DNA from: Deltaproteobacteria bacterium
GTDB taxonomy: Bacteria; Myxococcota; UBA727; VGSZ01
Direction: 5' to 3'
NCBI GenBank assembly: GCA_016177705.1
Contig: JACOUT010000017.1
Location: 1-64,000 of the forward strand
DNA: 64,000 nucleotides
The stretch's first letter is position 1; each line of letters starts with the position of its first letter. The notes beneath the pieces are model-generated. The model saw only the letters and a list, made by a program, of their open reading frames with translations, ran no database searches and was not told where the DNA came from. A program made the translations under genes and the position numbers. Shown piece by piece: positions 18,335 through 26,913 of the stretch.

Positions 18335-21300
18335 GGCGCGCAGGTGATCTCCACGAACTCGTAGACGAAGTTGCCGGTGCCCGAGGGGGCGTCGCTTACC
18401 TCGGAGATGAAGCAGCCGCTGCCACCGGCGACGCCGGTGCCAGGGTCGGGCGTGCCGACGCTTGCCGCACGCACCGTCCACGAGCCGGCAGCGCTCGCAT
18501 CGCCCGCCGGCGCGCTGCGCAGCAGGTTCTGGCCGCCGCTGATCGCGATGCTCGGCCCGTCGACGACCGTGCCGGCGGCGTCCTTGATGGTGTAGGTCTC
18601 GTCGCCGTTGAGCTGCGGGCAGCGATCGCCGCTGCTCACGACCACCGCGGTGCCAGGCAGGGTGACGCCCCAGAAGGTCGCCAACGGCGTCGCTGCGGCG
18701 TTGCGCGCGATGATGAGCGTGCCGCCCGCCGGCACCACCGTCCCTTGCGGCAGCGTGTAGCTCTGCGTCGAGCTGGTCTGCTCGAGCCGCCAGCCCGAGA
18801 CGTCGACGCTGAAGCTCGAGGGATCGACGACATCGACGTTGGCGCTGACCTCCCCGCCGAGGCCGGCGCGCACCTCGCCGCTCTGCGCGCTGCCCGCCGC
18901 GGTGAAGGTGAAGGAGACCGTCAGCGCATCCGCGGGGATGGCGACCGTCGCTGGTGCGGTGCCGAGCGCCGGCGGCGCGAGCGTCACGGCCAGCGACGCG
19001 CTCGGGGGCGCCGGCAGGTCGAGCGTGACGGTGAACTCCTGCGTGGCGCCAAACGCCAGGCGCGCGCTTGTCGGCGCGATGGCCGTCACGACGGCAGCAG
19101 CGTCCGGCGCGATCACACGCACGGTGGCGGTGCGCGTGGGACCGCCCGCGAGCTGGGCGGTGATGACGGCGTCGCCCGCGGCGCCGGCGGTGAGCGGCAC
19201 CAGCGCCGTGCTCTGGCCGGCCGCCACGTCGACGCTGGCGGGGACGTCCGCCGTGCCCGGCGTTGACGACGACAGCGTGAGCGTGGTGGCGCTCGCCGCC
19301 ACGCGCGTCAGCCGCACCGTGAGCGCCTGCGGAAACGACGAGCTGCCCGCGGCTGCCGTGGTGCGCAAGAACGACAGCGAGGGCTCGAGCGCGTCGAGCG
19401 CGGCCTCGCCGAACACCACGTCGGCGGCGTCGCGCGGCAGCACCTTCAGGTGATCGTTCTTGTAGACGAGCGCGCCGCGCACCACGTCGAGGTGCTCGCC
19501 GAGCGCGGGCAGGGGGGAGACCAGGTAGAGGTAGTCGTCGACGCGCAGGCCGGTGCCCGGCCCGGCGTCGGGCGCGTCGATCTCGATCTCGTTGTCGCCG
19601 CTGTCGCCGCCACCCGGCGGCGGAGCGGCGTCGACCACCTCGGCGCCGCGCACCTCGACCAAGCACCCCTCGAGGCCGGAGCGCGCACCCGCCACCGCGG
19701 TGGCGGCAATGTCCGCCGCGTCGATGATGGCAGCGTCGACCGTGCCGGTGCCGGCGGCGGCGATGGTGGCGCTGCCGAGCTGGATCTGCTGGTAGAAGAC
19801 GCCGACAGTGGCGCCGGTGACGTCGACGACATCGCCGATCGCGGGTTTGGGATCGCCCGGGTAGAAGGTGAAGATGCAGGAGTTGTCGACGCCGGTGTAG
19901 CCGGCGGCGCCGTCGTCGAGCTGCGCGAAGAAGCCGTTGCTCGCGACCGCGGTGACCACGAGCCCGTTGACCGACACGCGCGGCAGCTGCCCGACGTCGG
20001 CGACCGGCGTGGTCTTGATGGCATACACGGTCATCGGGCAGCCCGCGCCCCCCGCGTTCGGGTCGTTCGGGCAGGCGTCGCACAGGTCGCCGATTTGATC
20101 GGTGTCGGCGTCCGCTTGGTCGGCGTTGGCGTCGTCGGGGCAGTTGTCCGTCGTATTGGCGACGCCGTCGCCGTCCTTGTCGCTCGGGTCGAAGGTGGTG
20201 CAGGCCTCGGTGGCCGCGTCGAGCGGGCACGGGTCGCACAGATCGCCGACGCCGTCGGCGTCAGCGTCGCCCTGCGCGCCCTGGTCGAGCGGCCGGATCG
20301 GGTTGAACATGGTCGGGCAGTCGTCGCTCGCGTCGGGTACGCCGTCGCCGTCCTGATCGCTGGCGTTGGCCGCGCCGCTGTACTGCGACGAGCCGTTGAT
20401 CAGGTCCGGGCCGAGCGTGCGCGACGGCACGCAGTTCGGCTCGTCGTCGGGCACGCCGCAGAAGAACAAGGGATAGCCGGCGCCGCCCTGCGCGCCCTGC
20501 AGCGCGGCCAACGCCTCGCCGGTCTCGCGCGCCAGGCACACCCGCTTGTCCTGGCCACAGACGTCGAGCGCGTCGCAGCCCTGCTCGAGCGCGTCGACGA
20601 CGGCGGCGTTGCCCGCGAGCGCGCGGCCGCCTTTCAGCACCAAGGCGACCTCGGCCACCGAGGCCTCGACCACCGCCGCGAACTGCGCGCGCCCCGCCTT
20701 GGCGAAGACGGCGATGTCGCCGACATGGCCGACGGCGAGCTGGCCGAGCTGCTGGTCGGCGCCGACCGCGTGCGCGCCATTGATGGTGACCAAGCGCCAC
20801 AACTGTTCGGTCGAGAGCGCGTTGCCCCACAGCGCGTTCAGGTCGCGCGCGCACTGCAACTCGCGCAACAGGTTCATCGAGCCCGACGGGATCCAGTCGG
20901 TGCCGAGCGCGACGTTGACGCCCATGCGCGCGAACAGCGGCACCGCCGCGGTGTCGCCGTAGAGCGAGACGTTGCTGCGCGGCGACCAGATGAGGGACGC
21001 GCCGCGCTCGGCCATCAGCGCGACGTCGAGAGGCGTCAGGCCGATGCCGTGAATGACCGCGGTCTTGTCGGAGATGATGTCGGCGCCGCCGTTGCTGGTC
21101 GACGACAGGCACAGGAACTCGTTGTGCGCCACCGTGTCGATGCCCTCGGAGATGTGCGGCGCGAACGGTGCGAAGCCGCCCGGGGCTACGATGTCGCCAT
21201 AGGCGCAGCCGCTCTCGAGCTGCGTGCCGCTCGAGTCGTCGAGCGGGAAGGTCTCGTAGTCGACGTAGTCGGCGCCGATGGCGCCCATGTCGTCGGGGTC

Positions 21301-21972
21301 GTCGAGGTTGCGCAGCAGGCCGTCACGGCCGCCCGAGGCCAGGGTCGACGTGGCGCCGCCCAAGATGAAGCGCAGCTCGCCGAGCGCCTTGGCCGCTTGG
21401 TTGGCGTTGCCGGCGGGCGAGACCTCGGGGTTGCCGCGCAGGCCGCGCCGCCAGTCGTGTCGTTGCTCCCAGCGTAGCAACGGGTCGACGCAAGCGGCGC
21501 CGCTGCACGTGCCGCCCGATGCGTCGTGCTCCGCTTGCACCCAGGGCTCCGAGCTCATCCAGCCGGCGTGATCGTGGGCGTTGATCAGGCCCGGCGACAC
21601 CACCGCGTCGGGGCAGACCACCAGCGTGCGGCCGGCGTCGCGCGTGACGCAGTCGCAGCCGACGCAGGAGATGGTGCCGTCCTCGTCGACGGAGACGCCG
21701 CCGCCTTGGTACACCTGCCCGGGCAAGAGCAGTTCGCCGACGATGACCAGGCCGCCGCTGCCGGGCGTGACCGCGCAGACCGCGGCGCCCGGATCGGCCG
21801 CCGGCGCGGTGTCGCAGGTGATGACCTCGACCGGCTCGCCCTCACCCTCGCCTTCGCCTTCCCCTTCGCCCTCTCCTTCGCCCTCGCCCTCCGCGGGCGG
21901 CATGCAGCCGGAGCAACCAGAGGTGATGACGAACGCCGCGGTGACGACGCAGGACAAGGCAATGCGAAGCAT
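18331..21972 (-). CDS. Giant lipoprotein: amidohydrolase + thrombospondin type 3 repeats + OB-like + lamin-tail domain
   Basis: 1213 aa. The signal peptide ends at a lipobox-like SGC, followed by a GE linker (about residues 28-46). Residues about 60-450 form a metal-dependent amidohydrolase: HxH in INAHDHAG near 131, His in FAPHISEGID, His in VIHGIGL and Asp in LGTDWIPSG near 356, so the metal set looks complete. Residues about 536-644 carry Ca-binding thrombospondin type 3 repeats (DQDGDGVPDASDDC, DKDGDGVANTTDNC). About 645-800 looks like the OB-fold domain often found with secreted nucleases, about 820-1020 is Ig-like, and about 1040-1213 is a lamin-tail domain (VSGWRLEQTSS, PAGGTLIIARN). 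Surface hydrolysis of an unknown substrate is inferred. The stop overlaps the CTG start of the amidase, so both are made together. Confidence 0.82.
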   Translation of the reverse strand: MLRIALSCVVTAAFVITSGCSGCMPPAEGEGEGEGEGEGEGEGEGEPVEVITCDTAPAADPGAAVCAVTPGSGGLVIVGELLLPGQVYQGGGVSVDEDGTISCVGCDCVTRDAGRTLVVCPDAVVSPGLINAHDHAGWMSSEPWVQAEHDASGGTCSGAACVDPLLRWEQRHDWRRGLRGNPEVSPAGNANQAAKALGELRFILGGATSTLASGGRDGLLRNLDDPDDMGAIGADYVDYETFPLDDSSGTQLESGCAYGDIVAPGGFAPFAPHISEGIDTVAHNEFLCLSSTSNGGADIISDKTAVIHGIGLTPLDVALMAERGASLIWSPRSNVSLYGDTAAVPLFARMGVNVALGTDWIPSGSMNLLRELQCARDLNALWGNALSTEQLWRLVTINGAHAVGADQQLGQLAVGHVGDIAVFAKAGRAQFAAVVEASVAEVALVLKGGRALAGNAAVVDALEQGCDALDVCGQDKRVCLARETGEALAALQGAQGGAGYPLFFCGVPDDEPNCVPSRTLGPDLINGSSQYSGAANASDQDGDGVPDASDDCPTMFNPIRPLDQGAQGDADADGVGDLCDPCPLDAATEACTTFDPSDKDGDGVANTTDNCPDDANADQADADTDQIGDLCDACPNDPNAGGAGCPMTVYAIKTTPVADVGQLPRVSVNGLVVTAVASNGFFAQLDDGAAGYTGVDNSCIFTFYPGDPKPAIGDVVDVTGATVGVFYQQIQLGSATIAAAGTGTVDAAIIDAADIAATAVAGARSGLEGCLVEVRGAEVVDAAPPPGGGDSGDNEIEIDAPDAGPGTGLRVDDYLYLVSPLPALGEHLDVVRGALVYKNDHLKVLPRDAADVVFGEAALDALEPSLSFLRTTAAAGSSSFPQALTVRLTRVAASATTLTLSSSTPGTADVPASVDVAAGQSTALVPLTAGAAGDAVITAQLAGGPTRTATVRVIAPDAAAVVTAIAPTSARLAFGATQEFTVTLDLPAPPSASLAVTLAPPALGTAPATVAIPADALTVSFTFTAAGSAQSGEVRAGLGGEVSANVDVVDPSSFSVDVSGWRLEQTSSTQSYTLPQGTVVPAGGTLIIARNAAATPLATFWGVTLPGTAVVVSSGDRCPQLNGDETYTIKDAAGTVVDGPSIAISGGQNLLRSAPAGDASAAGSWTVRAASVGTPDPGTGVAGGSGCFISEVSDAPSGTGNFVYEFVEITCAP
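21835..21891 (-). repeat. Repeat encoding Glu-(Gly-Glu)9 linker
   Basis: 57 bp, minus strand, placed directly after the lipidated N-terminus of the giant lipoprotein. It would act as a flexible, acidic spacer holding the enzyme away from the membrane. Confidence 0.9.
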
Positions 21973-22031
21973 GCCGACGGCTTACCAGACCGATCCGAAG
22001 AAGAAACCGGATCCGGGCGGATGTCCGCTGG

Positions 22032-24194
22032 TCAGAACTGCACGCCGCCCCAGAGCTGGAAGGTCCAGGCGAACTTGGGCTCGCCGAAGCGCGTCAGGTC
22101 GACGTCGCCGACCTCGGTGTAGTGCTTGAATGCGGTGAACGGAAGCAGGAAGCCGGTCTGCAGCATCAGGTAGAAGCCGTCCTCGGTGCCGTAGTAGCCG
22201 GTGCCGTCGATCTCGAGGCCCATCGGGTTCGAGCCCTCGACGACGGCCGTGGTCGACGACGCGAAGATGGCATGGCTGTAGATGAGGTCGAGGCGCGCGC
22301 CCAGGTTGTCGGTCAAGTTGTAGCCGACGTGCGGCTTGACGTAGATGGCGTCGGTGACGGTGCCGAGCACCTCGCGGAACAGGATCAGGTCGACCTGATA
22401 GTCGGGGTCGAACTTGAAGTTGGTGATGTTGTCGTCGACGCTGGTGCAGTCGACAGTCGAGCCATCGGTGTCGGTGAGCGCGACCGACGGATCGCGCGCC
22501 AAGCACTCCGAGTACTGCTTGCCGTCGAAGTCGCCGGGCTTGGGGGCCTGGTTGATGACCGGGCGCAGGCCCCAACCGAAGGCGTCGTCGCCGCTGGCGG
22601 CGCCGAAGTCGAGGCCGACTGTGAGTTGATCGTTCAACAGCTTGTAGCTCGACTCGACGGCGCCGCCGAGCTGCGAGATCCACAGCGGCTTATTGACGAT
22701 GGCGCCGTTCTCGACGACGCGCAGCGCCGGATCGTAGGTGGCGCCGCTGGCCGTCGAGGTGCCGACCACCTGCGCGAGCAGGCCGACCACCTCGCCTTCG
22801 ATCTTGAGCTTGTCCCATTGGAAGCGCACCCAGCCCGAGCCGATGCCGGCGGTGGCGTCTCGGCGAACGTACTCCTCGGGCGAGGTCACTGGGTTCGAGG
22901 TCACCGCCTGGCCGCCCGGCTTGGTGTAGTAGCTCGGGATGTCGAACTGCTGCGTGCGATAGACGGAGAACACGCCGTAGTTGAGCACGAAGTTGCCGGC
23001 GCGCAGTTGCTCCGTGATGTCCTCCTCCTTGTCCTTTTTGGCGACGACGAGAATCAGGCTATGGACGTCGTCACGTGGGTCGAGGTTGAAGCGCTGCCCG
23101 GCCTCGCCCACGTAGGACGACAGGCCGCCGTCGCCGCCCACGCCCGCACCGCCCGCGCGCCCGAACGGGCCCGACGACGACCACGAGTAGGTGGGCACGA
23201 TGTAGTGCCCGCCGATGCGGGTGGCGAACATGATCTGGTCGGCGTTGTCGCCGTAGTCGCTGTCGATCTTGTTGCCGTCGTTGGCGAGCAAGCCGAGGCC
23301 GAAGTGCGTCGGCATGCGGCCGAAGCGCAGTTGGCCGAGCGGCGTCATCACCTCGGCCCACAGCCGCTTGATGCGCATGGCGTCGTACAGCGAGTTGAGG
23401 CCCGACTGCGGCGGGTTCTGCGAGGCGGCGAACAGCGGCAGCGGCAGCGTCGGGTTGTTGGCGAAGCCGGGCAGGGACTCGGGCGTGCTGCCGTAGACCA
23501 AGTTGTCGAACACGTCGACGGTGGAGCGGATGCGGATGTCCTCCGACACGTTCAAGGTGGGGTCGAGGCGCAGGCGCATGTTCATGGTCAAGAGCGTCGA
23601 CGTGTCCTCCTTGGTGGTGCTGCACGTGTCGCCGGGGAAGTTCGGCGTGGCGCCGTCACCAGTCTGCACGCAGTCCTTGCCGTCGAAGGGCCGGTACATG
23701 GTGGGGGGCGGCACGCTCGAGGTGCCGCGGCCGATGCCGCCGGCGGCGTTCGGGTCGAAGGTGCCGAGGTCGAGCTGCGAGAACAGGTCGAAGCGCGTGC
23801 GGAAGTAGCCGTCGATCTCGAGGAAGTTGAGCGTCGGCTTCACCTCCTCGACCCACTTCTCCTCCTCCCACTCCTGCGCCGCCGCCTTCTGTTGAGCGGC
23901 GTCGCGCGCGGCCGCGTCCATCTCGTTTTGCAGCTGCGCCTTCAGCTCGGTCTCGAGCTCCGCCTTGAGCTGCGCCTTGAGCTTGGCGATCTCCTCGGGG
24001 GACAGGCCCGGCGTCGGCGCGGGCGGGGTCGGCTCGGTGGGCACGGGCTCGGTCGCCGTCGGCAGCGGGGGCACGTCGCTCGGCTTGGCCTCCTCGGGCT
24101 TCGCCTCCTCCGCCTTGGCCTCCTCGGCGCGGGTCGGCGAGGACGACGCGAGCAGCACGATCGACGAAGCGAAAACCAGCAGAAACGCGCGCAT
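22032..24194 (-). CDS. TIGR04551-family outer membrane beta-barrel protein
   Basis: 720 aa. Signal peptide FLLVFASSIVLLASSSPTRA, then a repetitive EEAKPEEAK and Pro/Thr spacer, a short coiled coil (LKAQLKAELETELKAQL, about residues 70-110), and then a long beta-rich region (about 120-720) that ends in a terminal Phe, the classic outer-membrane barrel signal. Segments such as IDGYFRTRFDLFSQLDLG, RLWAEVMTPLGQLRFGRMPTHFGLG and the aromatic strands near the C-terminus match my knowledge of the TIGR04551 family, found mainly in Myxococcota. The coiled coil may trimerise or bind the wall, as in some porins. Function unknown; a channel or surface structural protein is inferred. It lies 59 bp upstream of the giant lipoprotein on the same strand. 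Confidence 0.8.
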   Translation of the reverse strand: MRAFLLVFASSIVLLASSSPTRAEEAKAEEAKPEEAKPSDVPPLPTATEPVPTEPTPPAPTPGLSPEEIAKLKAQLKAELETELKAQLQNEMDAAARDAAQQKAAAQEWEEEKWVEEVKPTLNFLEIDGYFRTRFDLFSQLDLGTFDPNAAGGIGRGTSSVPPPTMYRPFDGKDCVQTGDGATPNFPGDTCSTTKEDTSTLLTMNMRLRLDPTLNVSEDIRIRSTVDVFDNLVYGSTPESLPGFANNPTLPLPLFAASQNPPQSGLNSLYDAMRIKRLWAEVMTPLGQLRFGRMPTHFGLGLLANDGNKIDSDYGDNADQIMFATRIGGHYIVPTYSWSSSGPFGRAGGAGVGGDGGLSSYVGEAGQRFNLDPRDDVHSLILVVAKKDKEEDITEQLRAGNFVLNYGVFSVYRTQQFDIPSYYTKPGGQAVTSNPVTSPEEYVRRDATAGIGSGWVRFQWDKLKIEGEVVGLLAQVVGTSTASGATYDPALRVVENGAIVNKPLWISQLGGAVESSYKLLNDQLTVGLDFGAASGDDAFGWGLRPVINQAPKPGDFDGKQYSECLARDPSVALTDTDGSTVDCTSVDDNITNFKFDPDYQVDLILFREVLGTVTDAIYVKPHVGYNLTDNLGARLDLIYSHAIFASSTTAVVEGSNPMGLEIDGTGYYGTEDGFYLMLQTGFLLPFTAFKHYTEVGDVDLTRFGEPKFAWTFQLWGGVQF

Positions 24195-24289
24195 GCAGCC
24201 TCCCGAACCGGCGAGGCCGGCGGGTTACACCGCATTGCGTCGACCAGCAAGCCGCTCGGTCAGTCGTTCGCGAGAGTCGCCGAGGAGCG

Positions 24290-24925
24290 CTAGGCCTTGC
24301 GCAGCGCGCCCGCCGCGAGCAGCGCGCCGAGCTCGGCGCGGGCGCCCTCGTCGAGCAGGCGCACCAGGCAGGTGCGTCGGCCGCTTTGCGTGTGCACCGA
24401 GCGCACGATGACGTTGACCGCGACGGCAGTGCCGTCATCGCTCGCGACGAACGTGAGCGACAACCGATCACCGCGCTGCACCAGCCGATCGACGGGCACC
24501 TGCGCTTCCTCTTGCTCGACCAGCGCGCGCAGCTCGGCCTCCACCTCGTCAAACGAGGCGAAGCAGGCGCGCGCGGGGATGCGCTGCTGCTGCTGGATGC
24601 GCGCCTCGAGATCGACGACGCGCCCGGCGACCACCTCGCGCAGCAGCGACAGCATCGGCGTCGTCGGGTCGACGAGCTGCGCGAGCACGCCGGCCGACAG
24701 CCGGCTGCCACCCCGTGGCAAGCGGCGGCCAACGACCCGCATGGGCAGCTCGATGGCGCGCCCGACGCTATCGAGCCTGATCGCCAGGATGAAGACCGCA
24801 CCAAGCGGCACCGGCAGCCGCGTCGGCACGAAGATCGGCCGCTCGGCATCGATGTCCGCCACCAGCGTGGCGGGATCGCGCACCTCAAGGAACACGCGCC
24901 GCTCGGAAAGCTCGTCCCCGACCAT
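24290..24925 (-). CDS. PilZ-like domain protein (tentative)
   Basis: 211 aa from ATG 24925 (a GTG/ATG-extended form to 24952 is possible). Soluble. The N-terminal half (ERRVFLEVRDPATLVADIDAERPIFVPTRLPVPLGAVFILAIRL... ELPMRVVGRR, split here) has the beta-barrel pattern of the PilZ-like domains that are numerous in myxobacteria; the C-terminal half repeats a similar strand pattern (LSLTFVASDDGTAVAVNVIV, GRRTCLVRLLDEG) after a helical linker with poly-Gln. The canonical c-di-GMP motif (RxxxR plus D/NxSxxG) is not clearly present, so ligand binding is doubtful. It stands alone, with 95 bp to the barrel gene and a 248-bp gap before the divergent sigma factor. Confidence 0.45.
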   Translation of the reverse strand: MVGDELSERRVFLEVRDPATLVADIDAERPIFVPTRLPVPLGAVFILAIRLDSVGRAIELPMRVVGRRLPRGGSRLSAGVLAQLVDPTTPMLSLLREVVAGRVVDLEARIQQQQRIPARACFASFDEVEAELRALVEQEEAQVPVDRLVQRGDRLSLTFVASDDGTAVAVNVIVRSVHTQSGRRTCLVRLLDEGARAELGALLAAGALRKA

Positions 24926-25173
24926 CGACTCCCCCGCAGATCCACGCCGCACCGCGGCAATGATCTCTGCACACCCCTCATAGCATCGTTCTCAAATCAC
25001 GCACCTGGTCGCGGCACCACGGCGGCACGCAGCGAAAAGCGATCGGTCGTCTTGACGCACAGCGTGACGTCGATGTCGGACGAGGTAGGAGCGATCCGGG
25101 ATCACGGAAACGTAGTCATCGGTCGCTGTAATGATGCTAGCGTCCGCGGACTTCGCGGGAGAGGGGCACCCGA
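24926..25173. other. Divergent intergenic region before the ECF sigma gene
   Basis: 248 bp between the PilZ-like gene and the ECF sigma factor, somewhat less GC-rich than its surroundings. GGAAAC at 25106-25111 could be a -35 element of ECF type, but no convincing partner -10 was found. GAGAGGGG just before 25174 is a good ribosome site. No gene, hairpin or repeat was recognised. Confidence 0.4.
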
Positions 25174-25851
25174 ATGCTTCACGAGGATCGCAGACTCTTG
25201 GCGGCGTATCGCGCTGGCGAGACGTGGGCCTTCGAGATCCTCTACCGAAGCATGTCCGAGCCCGTGCGCCGCTTCCTCGCCGGTGGCTTCACGTTCGTCA
25301 GCCGCGGCCGCACCTGCCGGTATCGCGGCGCTGTCCCCGGTATCGACGCCGAGGCCATTGTGCAGGAGACGTTCGCGCGCGCCTTTGCGCCGTCGACGCG
25401 CGAGCACTACGACGGCGAGCGTCCCTTCAAGAACTACCTCTTCTCCATCGCCAAGAACCTGGTGCTGCGCGAGCTCGCCCGCAAGGAGCGCGTGCTGCCG
25501 CTCGACGTCGGCGACGAAGGTACCGAGCTGCTGCGCAGGAAGCGCGCCGACTCGGTGCCGACGCTCAGCTCGGACGAGCGCGACCCCGAGACCTTCCTGG
25601 CCGACGGCGAGCTGAAGACCGTCACCAAGCAGTTCGTCGCCGAGCTCGACCCCGAAGGGCGCGCTTTCTTCCTGTTCCGCTTCGTGCGCGGGCTGACGCA
25701 AGAGGCCACAGCCGAGGCGATGAAGACCACGCGCGCGCGCATCAAGCTGCTCGAAAAAGAGCAGCGGCGCGCGTTCCTCGCGACGTTGCGCAAGCACGGC
25801 TACTTCGTCGGCTACGCGCCCAAGCCACGCTGGTCGCGGCACGCGGCGTAG
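25174..25851 (+). CDS. ECF-type RNA polymerase sigma factor
   Basis: 225 aa. Sigma region 2 spans about residues 10-100 (AYRAGETWAFEILYR, EAIVQETFARAFAP, RPFKNYLFSIAKNLVLREL) and region 4 about 145-205 (LDPEGRAFFLFRFVRGLTQEATAEAMKTTRARIKLLEKEQR), which carries the helix-turn-helix. There is no extra sensing domain and no adjacent anti-sigma factor gene, so control must act through a distant partner or through transcription. A roughly 20-residue insertion containing VSRGRTCRYRG within region 2 is unusual. ATG 25174 follows a clear GAGAGGGG site. It probably directs RNA polymerase to an envelope or stress regulon, but the targets are unknown. Confidence 0.88.
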   Translation: MLHEDRRLLAAYRAGETWAFEILYRSMSEPVRRFLAGGFTFVSRGRTCRYRGAVPGIDAEAIVQETFARAFAPSTREHYDGERPFKNYLFSIAKNLVLRELARKERVLPLDVGDEGTELLRRKRADSVPTLSSDERDPETFLADGELKTVTKQFVAELDPEGRAFFLFRFVRGLTQEATAEAMKTTRARIKLLEKEQRRAFLATLRKHGYFVGYAPKPRWSRHAA

Positions 25852-25860
25852 CAGCGTCGC

Positions 25861-26913
25861 TCAAGCGCTGCCGCTAGCGACCCACGCCGCCGCGGCCTGG
25901 TGGAACGCTCGTCGCACACCGAAGATGCGCTGCTTGTGCTCGCGGCTCTCGTGCACGCGGTTGGTCAAGAGCACGTAGGCCGCGCCAGGCGGCGCCGGGT
26001 CCATGAACAGCGACGTCCCCGTGAAGCCGAGGTGGCCGACCGCGCGCGGTGACAGCGCGCCTGCGGTGGTGCCCTCCGGCGTCGCGCGATCGAAGCCGAG
26101 CCCGCGCTCGCCGCCGGTGGCAGCGAAGGACGCGAGCGTCTCCTCGCCCGGCTCCGTCAGCGCGCGCAGGTAGAAACCCGCCGCAGCCTCGACGTCCAGC
26201 AGCGAGCCGAACAGCCCGGCGTGCCCGGCGACGCCGCCCATGGCGAACGCGTTGTCGTCGTGCACCTGGCCAAAGAGCGCGCGCCGCCGCCACAGGCAAC
26301 GCTCGGTCGGCGCCACCAGCGGCACCGCGGGGTGGAAGCCGTCGGTGTCGAGCCGCACGAAGCGAAGGCCGGTGGCGCCGTACGCGCCCGCTGCTTGGGC
26401 GAAGGCGCGGTCGAGCGGCGTACCGAGGCGCTCCTCGAGCAGCGCGCCGAGCGCGATGAAGCCGACGTCGGAGTAGAGGGTGCGCGCGCCCGGCGCGGCC
26501 TCGGGCGCCACCTCGAGCGCGGCGGCGACGACGGCGCGCGCGCCGGCCGGCAGCCCGCACACCCCCGCCTTGCGCGCCGCCTCGAAGAGCGGGCGCCAGT
26601 CAGGCAGCCCGGCGTCGTGGCGCAGCAGGTGCGCGACGGTGATCCCCGGCCACCGCGCAGGCCACGGCTCGAGGTCGAGCGCCAGCGTGCCCCTGTCGAC
26701 GGCGCGCGCGACCAGCAGCGTCGTCGAGAGCAGCTTGGTGAGCGACGCAAGATCCCAGACGGTGCGCTCGTCCACCGCTGGCGCGCCCTCGAGGCGGTGC
26801 AGGTGGCCGGCGAGCGCCAGGCGCCGTCGCCCGTCGCCGGTGACGACGACGGCCGCCGCGCCCGGCGTGATGCCGTCGCCGACCGCGTCGGACAGCACCT
26901 GCTCGACGGTCAC
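25861..26913 (-). CDS. Beta-lactamase-fold serine hydrolase
   Basis: 350 aa. The class C beta-lactamase/DD-peptidase fold is shown by the nucleophile motif SLTK near residue 50 (DLASLTKLLSTT), a tyrosine in TLYSDVGFIALGALLEERLG (YxN position reads YSD), and a C-terminal HLGFTGTSLF segment matching the HxG/KTG box. No signal peptide is seen, so it is predicted cytoplasmic, and it is paired with an LD-carboxypeptidase through a GTGA overlap (GTG 26913). This pairing suggests work on recycled muropeptides or other D-amino acid peptides, but esterase activity is equally possible. The convergent sigma factor ends 9 bp away. Confidence 0.85.
   Translation of the reverse strand: MTVEQVLSDAVGDGITPGAAAVVVTGDGRRRLALAGHLHRLEGAPAVDERTVWDLASLTKLLSTTLLVARAVDRGTLALDLEPWPARWPGITVAHLLRHDAGLPDWRPLFEAARKAGVCGLPAGARAVVAAALEVAPEAAPGARTLYSDVGFIALGALLEERLGTPLDRAFAQAAGAYGATGLRFVRLDTDGFHPAVPLVAPTERCLWRRRALFGQVHDDNAFAMGGVAGHAGLFGSLLDVEAAAGFYLRALTEPGEETLASFAATGGERGLGFDRATPEGTTAGALSPRAVGHLGFTGTSLFMDPAPPGAAYVLLTNRVHESREHKQRIFGVRRAFHQAAAAWVASGSA

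Noticed and set aside
22122..24293. A 723-codon open frame opposite the TIGR04551 barrel gene, and similar long frames opposite the kinase (59333-61939), the E1 gene (53499-55982) and the golvesin amidase
   Set aside because: Composition is Ala/Arg/Val/Gly-rich with no domain, ribosome site or sensible start. They mirror real genes in GC-rich DNA and are shadow frames.
25106..25135. ECF-type promoter (GGAAAC plus -10) before the sigma factor gene
   Set aside because: Only the -35-like half is visible; the -10 is not convincing.
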